A stretch of DNA of 64,000 nt from positions 3,286,001-3,350,000 of the forward strand of contig OY762308.1 in the NCBI GenBank assembly GCA_963665555.2, in the 5' to 3' direction. Below the pieces are notes generated by a model. It did not search any database. It saw only the letters and a list, made by a program, of their open reading frames with translations, and had not been told where the DNA came from. Shown here in pieces: positions 18,315 through 25,951 of this stretch (positions are counted from its first letter, which is position 1; each line of letters opens with the position of its first letter). The DNA comes from CAXXXW01 sp963665555. Its GTDB lineage: Bacteria > Pseudomonadota > Alphaproteobacteria > Thalassobaculales > Thalassobaculaceae. Made by a program: the position numbers and the translations under genes.

Positions 18315-19018
18315 TCGACTTCTACTACTGGCCGACCCCGAACGGCTGGAAGGTCGCCATCCTGCTGGAGGAGCTCGGCCTGCCCTACGAGACGAAGCCG
18401 GTGAACATCGGCAAGGGCGACCAGTTCGCGCCGGAGTTCCTCGCCATCAGCCCGAACAACCGGATGCCGGCCATCGTGGACCGCGGGGCCGAGGGCGGGC
18501 CGCTGGCCGTGTTCGAGTCGGGCGCCGTCATGCTCTACCTCGCGGAGAAGGCCGGGCGGTTCATTCCGCCGGACCCGCGCGGGCGCAAGGAGGCGGTCGA
18601 GTGGCTGTTCTGGCAGACCGGCAACCAGGGGCCGATGGCCGGGCAGTTGAGCCATTTCGTCAACTACGCGCCGGGCGAGCATCCCTATTCCCATACGCGC
18701 TACGCCAACGAGTACGACCGCTGCCTCGGCGTGCTGGAGCGCCGCCTGGAGGGGCGGGATTACATTCTCGACTGGGGGTATTCGATCGCCGACATGATCG
18801 CCTGGCCGTGGGTGCTGATCGCGCGGCCGCTCGGCGCGTCGCTCGACGGCTTCCCCCGGGTCGCGCGCTGGCGGGCCGCGATCAAGGACCGGCCGGCCGT
18901 GCGACGCGCCGTCGACCTCGGCAAGGAATTCCGCCGCGCCGGCCCGCCGAGCGACGAGGAGCGCAAGGTCCTCTTCGGCCAGACCGCCGCCAGCGCCGCC
19001 CCCGCGCCGGGCGGCTGA
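18311..19018 (+). CDS. Glutathione S-transferase, YfcG/YghU-like
   Basis: The 235-residue product opens with the thioredoxin-fold N-domain characteristic of YfcG-type enzymes: FYYWPTPNGWKVAILLEELG, then ISPNNRMPAIVD with the cis-proline that contacts glutathione, and FESGAVMLYLAEK. The helical C-domain runs from about 95 to 210. YfcG/YghU relatives act as disulfide-bond reductases or glutathione-dependent peroxidases and often keep an Asn/Thr rather than a catalytic Tyr or Cys near the N-terminus, as here. The gene overlaps the preceding CoA-transferase by four bases. Confidence 0.9.
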   Translation: MIDFYYWPTPNGWKVAILLEELGLPYETKPVNIGKGDQFAPEFLAISPNNRMPAIVDRGAEGGPLAVFESGAVMLYLAEKAGRFIPPDPRGRKEAVEWLFWQTGNQGPMAGQLSHFVNYAPGEHPYSHTRYANEYDRCLGVLERRLEGRDYILDWGYSIADMIAWPWVLIARPLGASLDGFPRVARWRAAIKDRPAVRRAVDLGKEFRRAGPPSDEERKVLFGQTAASAAPAPGG

Positions 19019-19035
19019 CGGCGGGGTCGGGGGCG

Positions 19036-19815
19036 CTACCCCGCCAGGTAGTCGCGCGCGGCGATGACGAGGGTGACGGCGCCGGCCAGCGCGAGGACGG
19101 CCAGCGCGGCGTCGCGGTAGTGGCGGTGGCCGGCGGCCGAGAAGAACCGCGCGCCGAGCCAGCTGGCGGCGATGTAGGGCGGGATCAGGAACACGCCGAT
19201 CGCCGCCACGCGGAAGTCGAACAGCCCGTGCCAGGCCAGCGGCGCCACCGCGCACAGGTTCAGCGCCGCCACCGCGCCGATGACGTTGGCCCGCTGGCGC
19301 TCCGGCGGGCCGCCGCGCGCCAGCGCCGCGACCACCGCCGCCGGCCCGCCGATCGCCGCGACGCCCTGCGCGAGGCCCGCCGCCACGCCGACGGCCGCCA
19401 GCGCCGCCGGCCCCGGCGTCCGGGCCGGCCGCCAACCCCGGCGCATCGCCGCCACCATCGCCAGCACCGCGAGCGAAATGGCGATCCGCAGCGCGTCCGG
19501 GTCGGCCGTCGCCAGCAGCCAGGTCCCGAACGGCGCGGCGGCGAAACAGGCGAGGCCGAGGGGCAGGACGAACGGCCGCTCGGACCGGCGGATCGCCACG
19601 GGCAACAGCTGGAGCATGACCGGCAGGCCGGCGAGGCAGGCCACCGGCGCCGCCGTCGCCGGCCCGACGATCTGGCTCAGCGCCAGCACGATCATGAGCG
19701 ACGCCCCGAACCCGACGAAGCCGCGCAGGAAGCCCGCCAGCGCCACCACCGCCAGCATGAAGGCCAGGCCCGCCGGCGACAGCGCGGCCAGCGCCGCGTC
19801 CAGCAATTCCGCCAT
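19036..19815 (-). CDS. TSUP (TauE/SafE) family membrane exporter
   Basis: The 259-residue protein has eight or so hydrophobic segments in two similar halves, each beginning with a GFLRGFVGFG- or GLAQGVAAIGGPA-type glycine-rich motif, which is the internal repeat of the TSUP family (DUF81). Members export sulfite, sulfoacetate or related organosulfur anions, or take up others. The gene is followed in the same direction by no partner; a TauD-family dioxygenase starts about 50 bases upstream. TauD enzymes can release sulfite from sulfonates, so sulfite export would make sense; this is inference. Confidence 0.88.
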   Translation of the reverse strand: MAELLDAALAALSPAGLAFMLAVVALAGFLRGFVGFGASLMIVLALSQIVGPATAAPVACLAGLPVMLQLLPVAIRRSERPFVLPLGLACFAAAPFGTWLLATADPDALRIAISLAVLAMVAAMRRGWRPARTPGPAALAAVGVAAGLAQGVAAIGGPAAVVAALARGGPPERQRANVIGAVAALNLCAVAPLAWHGLFDFRVAAIGVFLIPPYIAASWLGARFFSAAGHRHYRDAALAVLALAGAVTLVIAARDYLAG

Positions 19816-19866
19816 GCCGGCCGCGCCCGCTCCGGGACCCTTCCGGTCCGGGCGGCCGCCCGCCCG

Positions 19867-20724
19867 TCAGGCCGCGCGGGCCGGCGCGGCGGCGTCGCCC
19901 AGGCCGATCGCCGGCCCGCCCCGTATCGTGATCCGGTGCATCAGGCGGCGCTGGCCGAAATAGTCGTTCACCGCCATGTGCATCGTCGCGCGGTTGTCCC
20001 AGACGGCGAGCGTGCCCGGCTCCCAGCGCAGCCGGCACGTGAACTCCGGGCGCGTCGCGTGGCGCATGAGCCAGTCGAGGAGCGGCCGGCTCTCCTCCTC
20101 CGTCATGTCCTCGAACCGCCGCGTGGCGCGCGCGTCGCTAATGTAGAGCGCGACCCGCCCGGTTTCGGGGTGGACGCGCGCCAGCGGGTGGATCGCGGGT
20201 TCGGCCGGCCTGTCCTTGTCCGGGACGCGGGCGGCCATGTTGGCCGAGCGCGGCGCCCGCTTGTCGTAGACATTGACGGTGCGCAGCCGCGCCGCCATCG
20301 CCTTCATCCCGTCGGACAGCGCGTCCCAGGCGCGCGTCAGGCTGGCGAACATGGTGTCGCCGCCCGCCGCCGGCGTTTCCCTGGCGTAGAGCAGCGTCGC
20401 CATCGCCGGGGCGGGCGTGAAGATCTGGTCGGTGTGCCAGTGGTCGGCGAAGCCGACGGGGTCGCGCGGCTCGCGCAGGATTTCGATAATCTCCGGGCGC
20501 CCGTCCAGCCCCTTCAGGTAGGGGTGGAGATGGACCTCGCCCCAGCGGCGCGCGAAGGCGAGGTAGTCGTCCGGCCCGATGTCCAGCCCCCGGAAGAACA
20601 CCACGCCGTGCTCCAGCAGGGCCGCGCGGACCTCCGCGAAGCCGGAATCGTCGAGCGCGGCGGGATCGACGCCGGCGATTTCGGCGCCGAGCGCGCCGGA
20701 GAGCGGAACGGTGCGGAGCGCCAT
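19867..20724 (-). CDS. TauD/TfdA family Fe(II)/2-oxoglutarate dioxygenase
   Basis: The 285-residue product contains the metal-binding H-x-D (WHTDQIF, about residue 97) and distal histidine near RRLMHR at about residue 266, plus the arginine a few residues later that binds 2-oxoglutarate. N-terminal LSGALGAEIAGVD is the conserved opening of TauD-type enzymes. Substrates in the family include taurine, alkylsulfates, phenoxyacetates and gamma-butyrobetaine-like compounds. The neighbouring TSUP exporter hints at a sulfonate or sulfate ester, but sequence does not prove it. Confidence 0.9.
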   Translation of the reverse strand: MALRTVPLSGALGAEIAGVDPAALDDSGFAEVRAALLEHGVVFFRGLDIGPDDYLAFARRWGEVHLHPYLKGLDGRPEIIEILREPRDPVGFADHWHTDQIFTPAPAMATLLYARETPAAGGDTMFASLTRAWDALSDGMKAMAARLRTVNVYDKRAPRSANMAARVPDKDRPAEPAIHPLARVHPETGRVALYISDARATRRFEDMTEEESRPLLDWLMRHATRPEFTCRLRWEPGTLAVWDNRATMHMAVNDYFGQRRLMHRITIRGGPAIGLGDAAAPARAA

Positions 20725-20805
20725 GGCGCGGCCTCCCGGAAAGCGGAGCGGGACGGGGAGTTTACGGCCTTCGCGCGCCGGGGGGAATCCCGCCGGCGCC
20801 GCCCT

Positions 20806-22464
20806 TCACGACAGCACGAAGCCCTCGTAGCCCTTCGCCGCCACCTCCTCGCAGCGGGCGCGGTATTGCGGCGCGCCGCCCTGGTACTGCAGGACGCGGC
20901 GGATGTCCTTGCCCTCGACATTGGAGTTGACGCCGGTCATCCAGGAATCGACCTGGGTGTAGAGCATCCCGGCGGCGAGTTCGTTTATGCTCCCGGTCCA
21001 TTCGTCCTCGGCCGCGATCGACGGCTCGACGCGGCCGAGCCCGTTGTCGCGCATGTGGCGCATCAGGTCCGTCACCCATTCCACGTTCTGCTCGATGCAG
21101 CGGGGCACGTTGCAGCGGCCGGCGGCGTTGTGCGGCCCGACGATGGTCAGCATGTTGGGGAAGCCGACGGATTGCATCCCGAGGAAGGTGCGCGGCCCCT
21201 CGGCCCATTTCTCCTTGAGGCGCCGGCCCCCGCGCCCGCGGATGTCGATCCGGTCGAACGCGCCGGTCACCGCGTCGAAGCCGGTGGCGTAGATCAGCAT
21301 GTCGAACTCGTGCTCGCCCCCGGTCGTCAGCACGCCCCTCGGCGTGATCCGCTCGATCGGGGTTTCGCGCAGGTCCACCAGCAGCACATTGTCCTGGTTG
21401 TAGACCTCGAAATAGCCGCTTTCGAGCGGCACCCGGCGGGTGCCGAAGCCGTGGTCGTCGGGGATCAGCTTCTCGGCGACCGCCGGGTCCTTCACGCGCT
21501 CGCGGATTTTGCGGGCGACGAAGGCGCTGGCGATCTCGTTCGCGGCCGGGTCCGTCAGCATGTCGCGGAAATTGGCCTGCCAGATGCCGAAGCCCGGCTC
21601 GGAATAGAGCTTCTCGTAGAACGCCTCGCGCGCCTCCTCCGGCACCTCGAAAGTGCCGCGCGGGTCGGCCATGTGGATGAAGCAGCCGGGCGTCTCGCGG
21701 CAGCGGGCGAAGATTTCCGGGTAGCGCGCCTTGATCTCGCGCTGCTCCTCCGGCGTTATCGGCCGGTTGCGCAGCGGCGCGGAAAAGTTCGGCCGGCGCT
21801 GGAACACGGTGAGGTGGCCGGCCGTCTTGGCGATCTCGGTGATCGCCTGGATGCCGGTGGCGCCGGTCCCGATAATCCCGACCCTCTTGCCCTCGAAGGA
21901 GACCGGCTCGCGCGGCCAGCGCGCGGTGTGCCAGGCCTCGCCGGCGAAATCGTCGCGCCCCTCGATCCGGGGCGGCGTGTGGGCCGTGAGCGGGCCGAGG
22001 GCGGTGATCAGGAAGGTGGCGCGGTAGCGCGCCCCGCCCTCCAGCTCGACCTCCCACAGGTTGGCCTCGTCGTCCCAGGCCGCCGCCGCGACCCGGCTCT
22101 CGAAGGAGATGTCGCGGCGCAGGTCGAACCTGTCGGCGACATGGTTGAGGTAGCGCAGCGTCTCCGGCTGGCCGGCGAAATGCTCGCTCCAGTTCCAGTC
22201 CCGCAGCAGCTCCTCGGAGAAGGAGTAGCCGTAGGTCCAGCTTTCGGAGTCGAACCGCGCGCCCGGGTAGCGGTTCCAGTACCAGGTTCCGCCGACGCCG
22301 GTCCCGGTCTCGAACACGCGCACCGACAGGCCGAGTTCGCGCAGCCGGTGCAGCTGGTACATGCCGGCGATGCCGGCCCCGACGACGATCGCGTCGAACC
22401 GCGCCGGCCCGCCGGCCCCGGCCCCGCGCTCCGCCGTTCCGGTTTCCGCCTCCACGACGGCCAT
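20806..22464 (-). CDS. Flavin-containing monooxygenase, Baeyer-Villiger type
   Basis: The 552-residue enzyme has two Rossmann motifs, GAGIAG near residue 29 for FAD and GTGATG at 199-204 for NADPH, with the Baeyer-Villiger fingerprint F-x-G-x-x-x-H-x-x-x-W-P between them (173-184: FAGEAWHTARWP). The E-x-G-x-G-V-G-G-T-W-Y-W-N-R-Y-P-G segment is typical of cyclohexanone- and steroid-type monooxygenases. These enzymes turn ketones into esters or lactones using NADPH and oxygen. The ketone is unknown. It lies about 80 bases upstream of the TauD gene on the same strand. Confidence 0.92.
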   Translation of the reverse strand: MAVVEAETGTAERGAGAGGPARFDAIVVGAGIAGMYQLHRLRELGLSVRVFETGTGVGGTWYWNRYPGARFDSESWTYGYSFSEELLRDWNWSEHFAGQPETLRYLNHVADRFDLRRDISFESRVAAAAWDDEANLWEVELEGGARYRATFLITALGPLTAHTPPRIEGRDDFAGEAWHTARWPREPVSFEGKRVGIIGTGATGIQAITEIAKTAGHLTVFQRRPNFSAPLRNRPITPEEQREIKARYPEIFARCRETPGCFIHMADPRGTFEVPEEAREAFYEKLYSEPGFGIWQANFRDMLTDPAANEIASAFVARKIRERVKDPAVAEKLIPDDHGFGTRRVPLESGYFEVYNQDNVLLVDLRETPIERITPRGVLTTGGEHEFDMLIYATGFDAVTGAFDRIDIRGRGGRRLKEKWAEGPRTFLGMQSVGFPNMLTIVGPHNAAGRCNVPRCIEQNVEWVTDLMRHMRDNGLGRVEPSIAAEDEWTGSINELAAGMLYTQVDSWMTGVNSNVEGKDIRRVLQYQGGAPQYRARCEEVAAKGYEGFVLS

Positions 22465-22586
22465 GCCCCGCCTCTCCCCGCCCGTTCCGCGACGGGCCGG
22501 ACCCTACCCGCCCCGGCCCCCCGGCGCCAAGCCCGAAGACGCGGGAGGGGCCAGCGCCCCGGCCCCTCCCGCGCCCCGGCCGCCGA

Positions 22587-22609
22587 GCCGGGGTCCAGAC
22601 GGCGCCGGC
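22587..22609 (-). repeat. Inverted copy of intergenic repeat, left of the NDT-like gene
   Basis: The reverse complement of these 23 bases matches 23796-23818 at 22 of 23 positions (both contain CTGGACCCCGGC preceded by GCCGGCGCCG). The two copies face each other around the NDT-like gene. Confidence 0.75.
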
Positions 22610-22630
22610 TTCGAGGGACGGGGCGCCAGC

Positions 22631-22699
22631 GAAAAGGGCGGCGAAGCCGCGCTTCGTCTCTTTGCGTCCGAGCCGCCAGGCCCCGGATCGAGTCCGGGG
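22631..22699 (+). repeat. Intergenic repeat, left direct copy
   Basis: The module consists of GAAAAGGGCGGCGAA, a spacer ending in CTTTGCG, and a hairpin CCCCGGATCGAGTCCGGGG (22681-22699). The same three parts recur in the same order and nearly the same spacing at 23759-23830, on the other side of the gene at 22784-23728. The repeat resembles the dispersed palindromic intergenic elements of alphaproteobacteria. Confidence 0.75.
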
Positions 22700-22721
22700 C
22701 GCCGCGCGCATCGGAACACAG

Positions 22722-22750
22722 TGGAAACGGGAACGGCCGCGTGCTACTGT
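22722..22750 (+). promoter_or_regulatory. Possible promoter of the NDT/TIR-like gene
   Basis: TGGAAA (22722-22727) is followed after 17 bases by TACTGT (22745-22750), with an extended -10 TG just before it. The ATG is 34 bases downstream of the -10, so the leader would be short. Confidence 0.45.
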
Positions 22751-22783
22751 CCCGCCATCCGATTCGGCGGCGAGGGCAAGGCC

Positions 22784-23728
22784 ATGGCCAAATGCGCGAT
22801 CTGGGGCACGGAGGCGACCGAGATACCGGCGTTCGGCCGCGATGGGCGGATGCTGGACTCGCCCAGGGCCGGCGGCAAGTACTTCATTAGCGGAAGCGCC
22901 GAGCCGATGATTGCGAAGTTGGATGACCGTGCCAAGGCACGCCTTACCACTTGGCTCGTCGAGCAAAGAAATTTGGGGGAGCAGCACCCGGAAATTAGCA
23001 CGGATACGATACATAATGCGAAACAGCGTCCACCTCTTTCGGTGCAACAACGGATGGACAGATGCTTGATATATTTCTATGAAAAAACGGAAAAAATTGG
23101 CGATATTATTAATTCGAAGGAAAATAGAAATAAAACGAGAGCGAACACAGAATCAATTGGCGGTGAAGAGATTTTGTTTTTGGCGAACCAGCTTGTCGAC
23201 AGGGGTTATTTGAATAAAATTGGAGATAAATCTATGCTGGGAACACATTTTTTGGTATCATCTGAGGGTTATGCTCGGATAGATGAACTGAAAACAAAAT
23301 ACCGAGATTCCTCCCAAGCCTTCGTTGCGATGTGGTTCGACGAGAGCATGAATGAGGCATACGAAAACGGCATCGCGTCAGGCGTTCAGGATGCTGGGTA
23401 CGAGCCGGTCCGAATCGACCGGAAGGACTTCAACGGCAAGATCGACGACGAGATTATCGCCGAAATCCGCCGGTCGCGTTTCGTGGTGGCGGATTTCACG
23501 CAGGGCGAGAGCGGCGCGCGCGGCGGCGTGTATTACGAAGCCGGGTTCGCGCATGGTCTCGACATCCCGGTGATCTTTACCTGCCGCGAGGACGGTTGCA
23601 AAGATGTCCATTTCGATACGAACCACTACAACCATATTTTTTGGAGCGATTCGGAGGATTTGCGGGCGCGGCTCTCGAAACGGATTTCCGCCGTCATCGG
23701 CGACGGCCCGAACAAGCCCCGCCCGTAA
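22784..23728 (+). CDS. Unknown protein with C-terminal nucleoside 2-deoxyribosyltransferase/TIR-like domain
   Basis: The 314-residue product has three parts: an N-terminal region (1-120) of unknown fold with a single early Cys, a winged-helix-like stretch (about 125-170, with LVDRGYL and SSEGYARIDEL), and a Rossmann-like C-domain (about 178-305). The C-domain pattern AFVAMWFDESM, FVVADFTQG and YYEAGFAHGLDIPVIF is that of nucleoside 2-deoxyribosyltransferases and related TIR-like proteins; Glu252 sits at the catalytic-glutamate position. The middle of the gene (about 22960-23330) is strikingly AT-rich, unlike anything else here, which signals recent acquisition. Copies of an intergenic repeat flank it. 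A role as a nucleotide-targeting defence effector is possible but is inference; a signalling or salvage enzyme is also possible. Confidence 0.75.
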   Translation: MAKCAIWGTEATEIPAFGRDGRMLDSPRAGGKYFISGSAEPMIAKLDDRAKARLTTWLVEQRNLGEQHPEISTDTIHNAKQRPPLSVQQRMDRCLIYFYEKTEKIGDIINSKENRNKTRANTESIGGEEILFLANQLVDRGYLNKIGDKSMLGTHFLVSSEGYARIDELKTKYRDSSQAFVAMWFDESMNEAYENGIASGVQDAGYEPVRIDRKDFNGKIDDEIIAEIRRSRFVVADFTQGESGARGGVYYEAGFAHGLDIPVIFTCREDGCKDVHFDTNHYNHIFWSDSEDLRARLSKRISAVIGDGPNKPRP

Positions 23729-23758
23729 CGCGGCGCGCCGAAGGGAAGGGGCGGCCGC

Positions 23759-23830
23759 GAAAAGGGCGGCGAACGCCCGCGCTCCTTCCCTTTGCGCCGG
23801 CGCCGGCTGGACCCCGGCGCAAGGCCGGGG
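23759..23830 (+). repeat. Intergenic repeat, right direct copy
   Basis: This copy has GAAAAGGGCGGCGAA (23759-23773), CTTTGCG (23790-23796) and the hairpin CCCCGGCGCAAGGCCGGGG (23812-23830). The spacings differ from the left copy by only 1-2 bases. The hairpin lies about 85 bases after the stop of the NDT-like gene and could also act in transcription termination, although no T-run follows. Confidence 0.75.
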
Positions 23831-23916
23831 TGACGGCGGAGGGGGCGGGAGCGCCGGGGCGAACTTCCCGACAGTGCAAGCCGCCGCTCGCGCCCCTCGC
23901 TTCCGCCGCGCCCCCC

Positions 23917-24396
23917 TCAGAACGCCGGCGTGTCCGTCGGGGCGCCGGCGAGGCGGCCGGTGTCGGGGGCGACGGGGGCGTGGGAGGGGTGCGTGTCGAA
24001 ACTCTCCGGCGCCTCGATGGCGCAGAAGCCGGCGCGGGTGCGCGTGAACACCTCGCGGTCGATCGCGTACCAGAAGCTCGGCGGGTCGAAACAGCCGCCG
24101 GCGATGCCCTGAAGGCCGGTCCAGACGCCCGCCGCGATGGTCCAGTACACCGCCGTGCCGCAGGTCGCGCAGCGCTCGATCTCCCAGCGGTTGCCGCTCT
24201 CCGACTCGTAGCCGTAGCTGTCGAGCGCGCCCGAAAGCCGCTCCACCCGGTCCGTCCGGAAATAGACCGACACGGAAAACGCGCTCCCCGTGCGCAGCTG
24301 GCAGTAGCGGCAATGGCACACGCCGACGCGCGCCGGATCGCCCTCGACCCGGAACCGCACGTCGCCGCACAGGCAGCCGCCCTCGCGATGCGCCAT
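23917..24396 (-). CDS. Gfa/CENP-V family zinc protein
   Basis: The 159-residue product carries the zinc ligands of the glutathione-dependent formaldehyde-activating family: GGCLCGDVRF near residue 7, CHCRYCQ near residue 27, and CATCG near residue 78. The beta-rich core between them matches. The founding member was proposed to form S-hydroxymethylglutathione, but most family members have no proven reaction. The C-terminus beyond about residue 135 is a proline-rich tail. It lies just before tRNA-CAU, on the same strand. Confidence 0.9.
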   Translation of the reverse strand: MAHREGGCLCGDVRFRVEGDPARVGVCHCRYCQLRTGSAFSVSVYFRTDRVERLSGALDSYGYESESGNRWEIERCATCGTAVYWTIAAGVWTGLQGIAGGCFDPPSFWYAIDREVFTRTRAGFCAIEAPESFDTHPSHAPVAPDTGRLAGAPTDTPAF

Positions 24397-24422
24397 CCCC
24401 GCCTCCCCTTCGCGAAACCCGG

Positions 24423-24496
24423 TGGGCCCGGAGGGACTCGAACCCCCGACAACGCCGTTATGAGCGGCGCGTTCTAACCGGCTGAACTACGGGCCC
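24423..24496 (-). tRNA. tRNA with CAU anticodon, probably tRNA-Ile (lysidine type)
   Basis: Read from 24496, the acceptor stem GGGCCCG pairs with CGGGCCC, the D arm is GTTC...GAAC, the anticodon arm is CGCCG-CTCATAA-CGGCG giving CAU, and the T arm is GGGGG-TTCGAGT-CCCTC. CAU tRNAs can be elongator Met, initiator Met or Ile2. The first G-C pair excludes a typical initiator, and the GGGCCCG acceptor resembles alphaproteobacterial tRNA-Ile(CAU), modified by TilS to read AUA; elongator Met remains possible. The terminal A of CCA is not encoded. Confidence 0.9.
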
Positions 24497-24560
24497 GCCG
24501 CCGCCGTTATGGGCGCGGCCGGGCGAGGCGTCAATACGCGCCGCCCCGCGCGCCCCGCCG

Positions 24561-25238
24561 TCACCAGCCGCCGGCCGCCAGCCACTCCTCCAGCGTCTCC
24601 ATCTTCTCGACGCCCCAGAACAGCTCGCCGCCGACCCGGAAGGTGGGGGAGCCGAACACGCCCGCCGCGATCGAGGCGTCCACCTCCGCGCGGAGCAGCG
24701 CCGCCGCCTCGCCGCTGTCCAGGCCGGCGCGGACGCCGTCCGTGTCCGCGCCGGCGCCGGCCAGCGCGGCGAAGGCGATGTCCGGGTCCGAAATGTCCTC
24801 GTCGCGCCGCCAGTGCGCGTCGTACAGCGCCGCCGCGGCCGGCCGGGCGAGGGCGGGGCTGTGTTCGCGCAGCCAGCACACGGCGCGCGCCGGCAGCAGC
24901 GGGTTTATCTGAGGCGCGCCGAAGGGCCGGGCGACCTCCAGCCCGCGGCGGCGCGCGTAGCGCTCGGCGTCGCGGCGGATATAGGCGCCCTTCAGCGGCG
25001 TGTCCGCCACCGGCGGCAGGCCCATGACCTTGAGGACCGAAATCCCCAGCAGCATCGGCCGCCACTCGCACCGCCGGCCGTGGCGCGCCGCGAGGCCGTC
25101 CACCCGCAGGCTGGCGAAATAGCCGAAGGGGGAGAGGAAATCGAAATGGAAGTGGATCGTCCGGTCGTCGCCGCCGGCCGGCGCCCCGGCCGCGCCCTGG
25201 CCCGGTCCGGCCGGCGGTTGCGTTTCGGAAGCGGCCAC
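24561..25238 (-). CDS. DsbA-fold 2-hydroxychromene-2-carboxylate isomerase-like protein
   Basis: The 225-residue product fits the HCCA isomerase branch of the DsbA-like/kappa-GST family: HFHFDFLSPFGYFASLRVD at the start, LLGISVLKVMG, and the C-terminal VFGSPTFRVGGELFWG with the cis-proline. Founding members isomerise an intermediate of naphthalene degradation with glutathione; many relatives have other unknown roles. The GTG at 25238 was chosen as the start; an ATG at 25301 in the same frame would add a basic, low-similarity leader. The tRNA lies just downstream. Confidence 0.85.
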   Translation of the reverse strand: MAASETQPPAGPGQGAAGAPAGGDDRTIHFHFDFLSPFGYFASLRVDGLAARHGRRCEWRPMLLGISVLKVMGLPPVADTPLKGAYIRRDAERYARRRGLEVARPFGAPQINPLLPARAVCWLREHSPALARPAAAALYDAHWRRDEDISDPDIAFAALAGAGADTDGVRAGLDSGEAAALLRAEVDASIAAGVFGSPTFRVGGELFWGVEKMETLEEWLAAGGW

Positions 25239-25453
25239 GGCGGTTCCCCGTCCCGTCGGTCTCGACGCCGCGAGGCTACGCCGCCGCCGGGCCGGGCGCA
25301 AGGCCCGCCGGCCGCGCCCGCCGCGCCCCGGGGGCGCGCGATGGCGGTTGGATTTTCGCCGCCGGGCATGGTTAAACGGAGCCGCCTCCGGGCGGGTCCG
25401 GGCCGGAGGGCCGCCGGCGCGGCGGGCGGGACGGTCCGGACGGGAGCACCGCC

Positions 25454-25951
25454 ATGACGATCGACCAGCGCCGTTTCCGCGACGCGATGGGCGCCTTCGC
25501 GACCGGCGTGACCATCGTCACGACGGTCGCGGGCGGGGCGGCGCACGGGATCACCGCCAACTCCTTCGCCTCGGTCTCGCTCGACCCGCCGCTGGTGCTG
25601 TTCTGCCTCGGCCGCTCGTCCACCAATTTCGACGCCTTCATGGCGGCGGACTGTTTCGCGGTGAACATCCTCGCCGCCGGGCAGGAGGAATTGTCCACCC
25701 GCTTCGCGGCCTTCGAGGGCGACCGTTTCGACGGCGTGGCCTGGCGGGCGTGGGAGACCGGCGCGCCGATCCTCGACGGCGCGGTCTGCGCCGCCGACTG
25801 CCGGGTCGAGGCGCGGCACGGGGCCGGCGACCATGTGGTGATGATCGGCCGGGCGGAGCGCGTCGAACTGCTGTCGGACGCGGCGCCGCTGCTCTACCAC
25901 CGGGGCGCCTACGCCCGGCTCGCCCGAACGGGCGCCGGGCCGGCCGGCTAG
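25454..25951 (+). CDS. Flavin reductase family protein (RutF/HpaC-like)
   Basis: The 165-residue product has the split-barrel flavin reductase pattern: FRDAMGAFATGVTIVTT, then GITANSFASVSLDPPLVLFCL, and a late histidine segment (LLYHRGAY). Such enzymes use NAD(P)H to supply reduced FMN or FAD to two-component monooxygenases. Two luciferase-like monooxygenases elsewhere in the window (11.8 and 49 kb) are possible clients, but no adjacent partner exists. Its stop codon shares the bases CTAG with the stop of the convergent threonine ammonia-lyase. Confidence 0.92.
   Translation: MTIDQRRFRDAMGAFATGVTIVTTVAGGAAHGITANSFASVSLDPPLVLFCLGRSSTNFDAFMAADCFAVNILAAGQEELSTRFAAFEGDRFDGVAWRAWETGAPILDGAVCAADCRVEARHGAGDHVVMIGRAERVELLSDAAPLLYHRGAYARLARTGAGPAG

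Larger units (their letters stand above)
22465..22783. other. 319-base intergenic region holding repeat copies and a promoter
   Basis: The region separates the divergent flavin monooxygenase and NDT-like genes. It contains a half-copy of an intergenic repeat in inverted orientation (22587-22609), a fuller direct copy (22631-22699) and a possible promoter for the rightward gene (22722-22750). No convincing gene was found in it. Confidence 0.6.

Noticed and set aside
22681..22699. Intrinsic terminator for the flavin monooxygenase or other gene
   Set aside because: The hairpin lies between two divergent gene starts, so no transcript needs ending there; it is part of the repeat.
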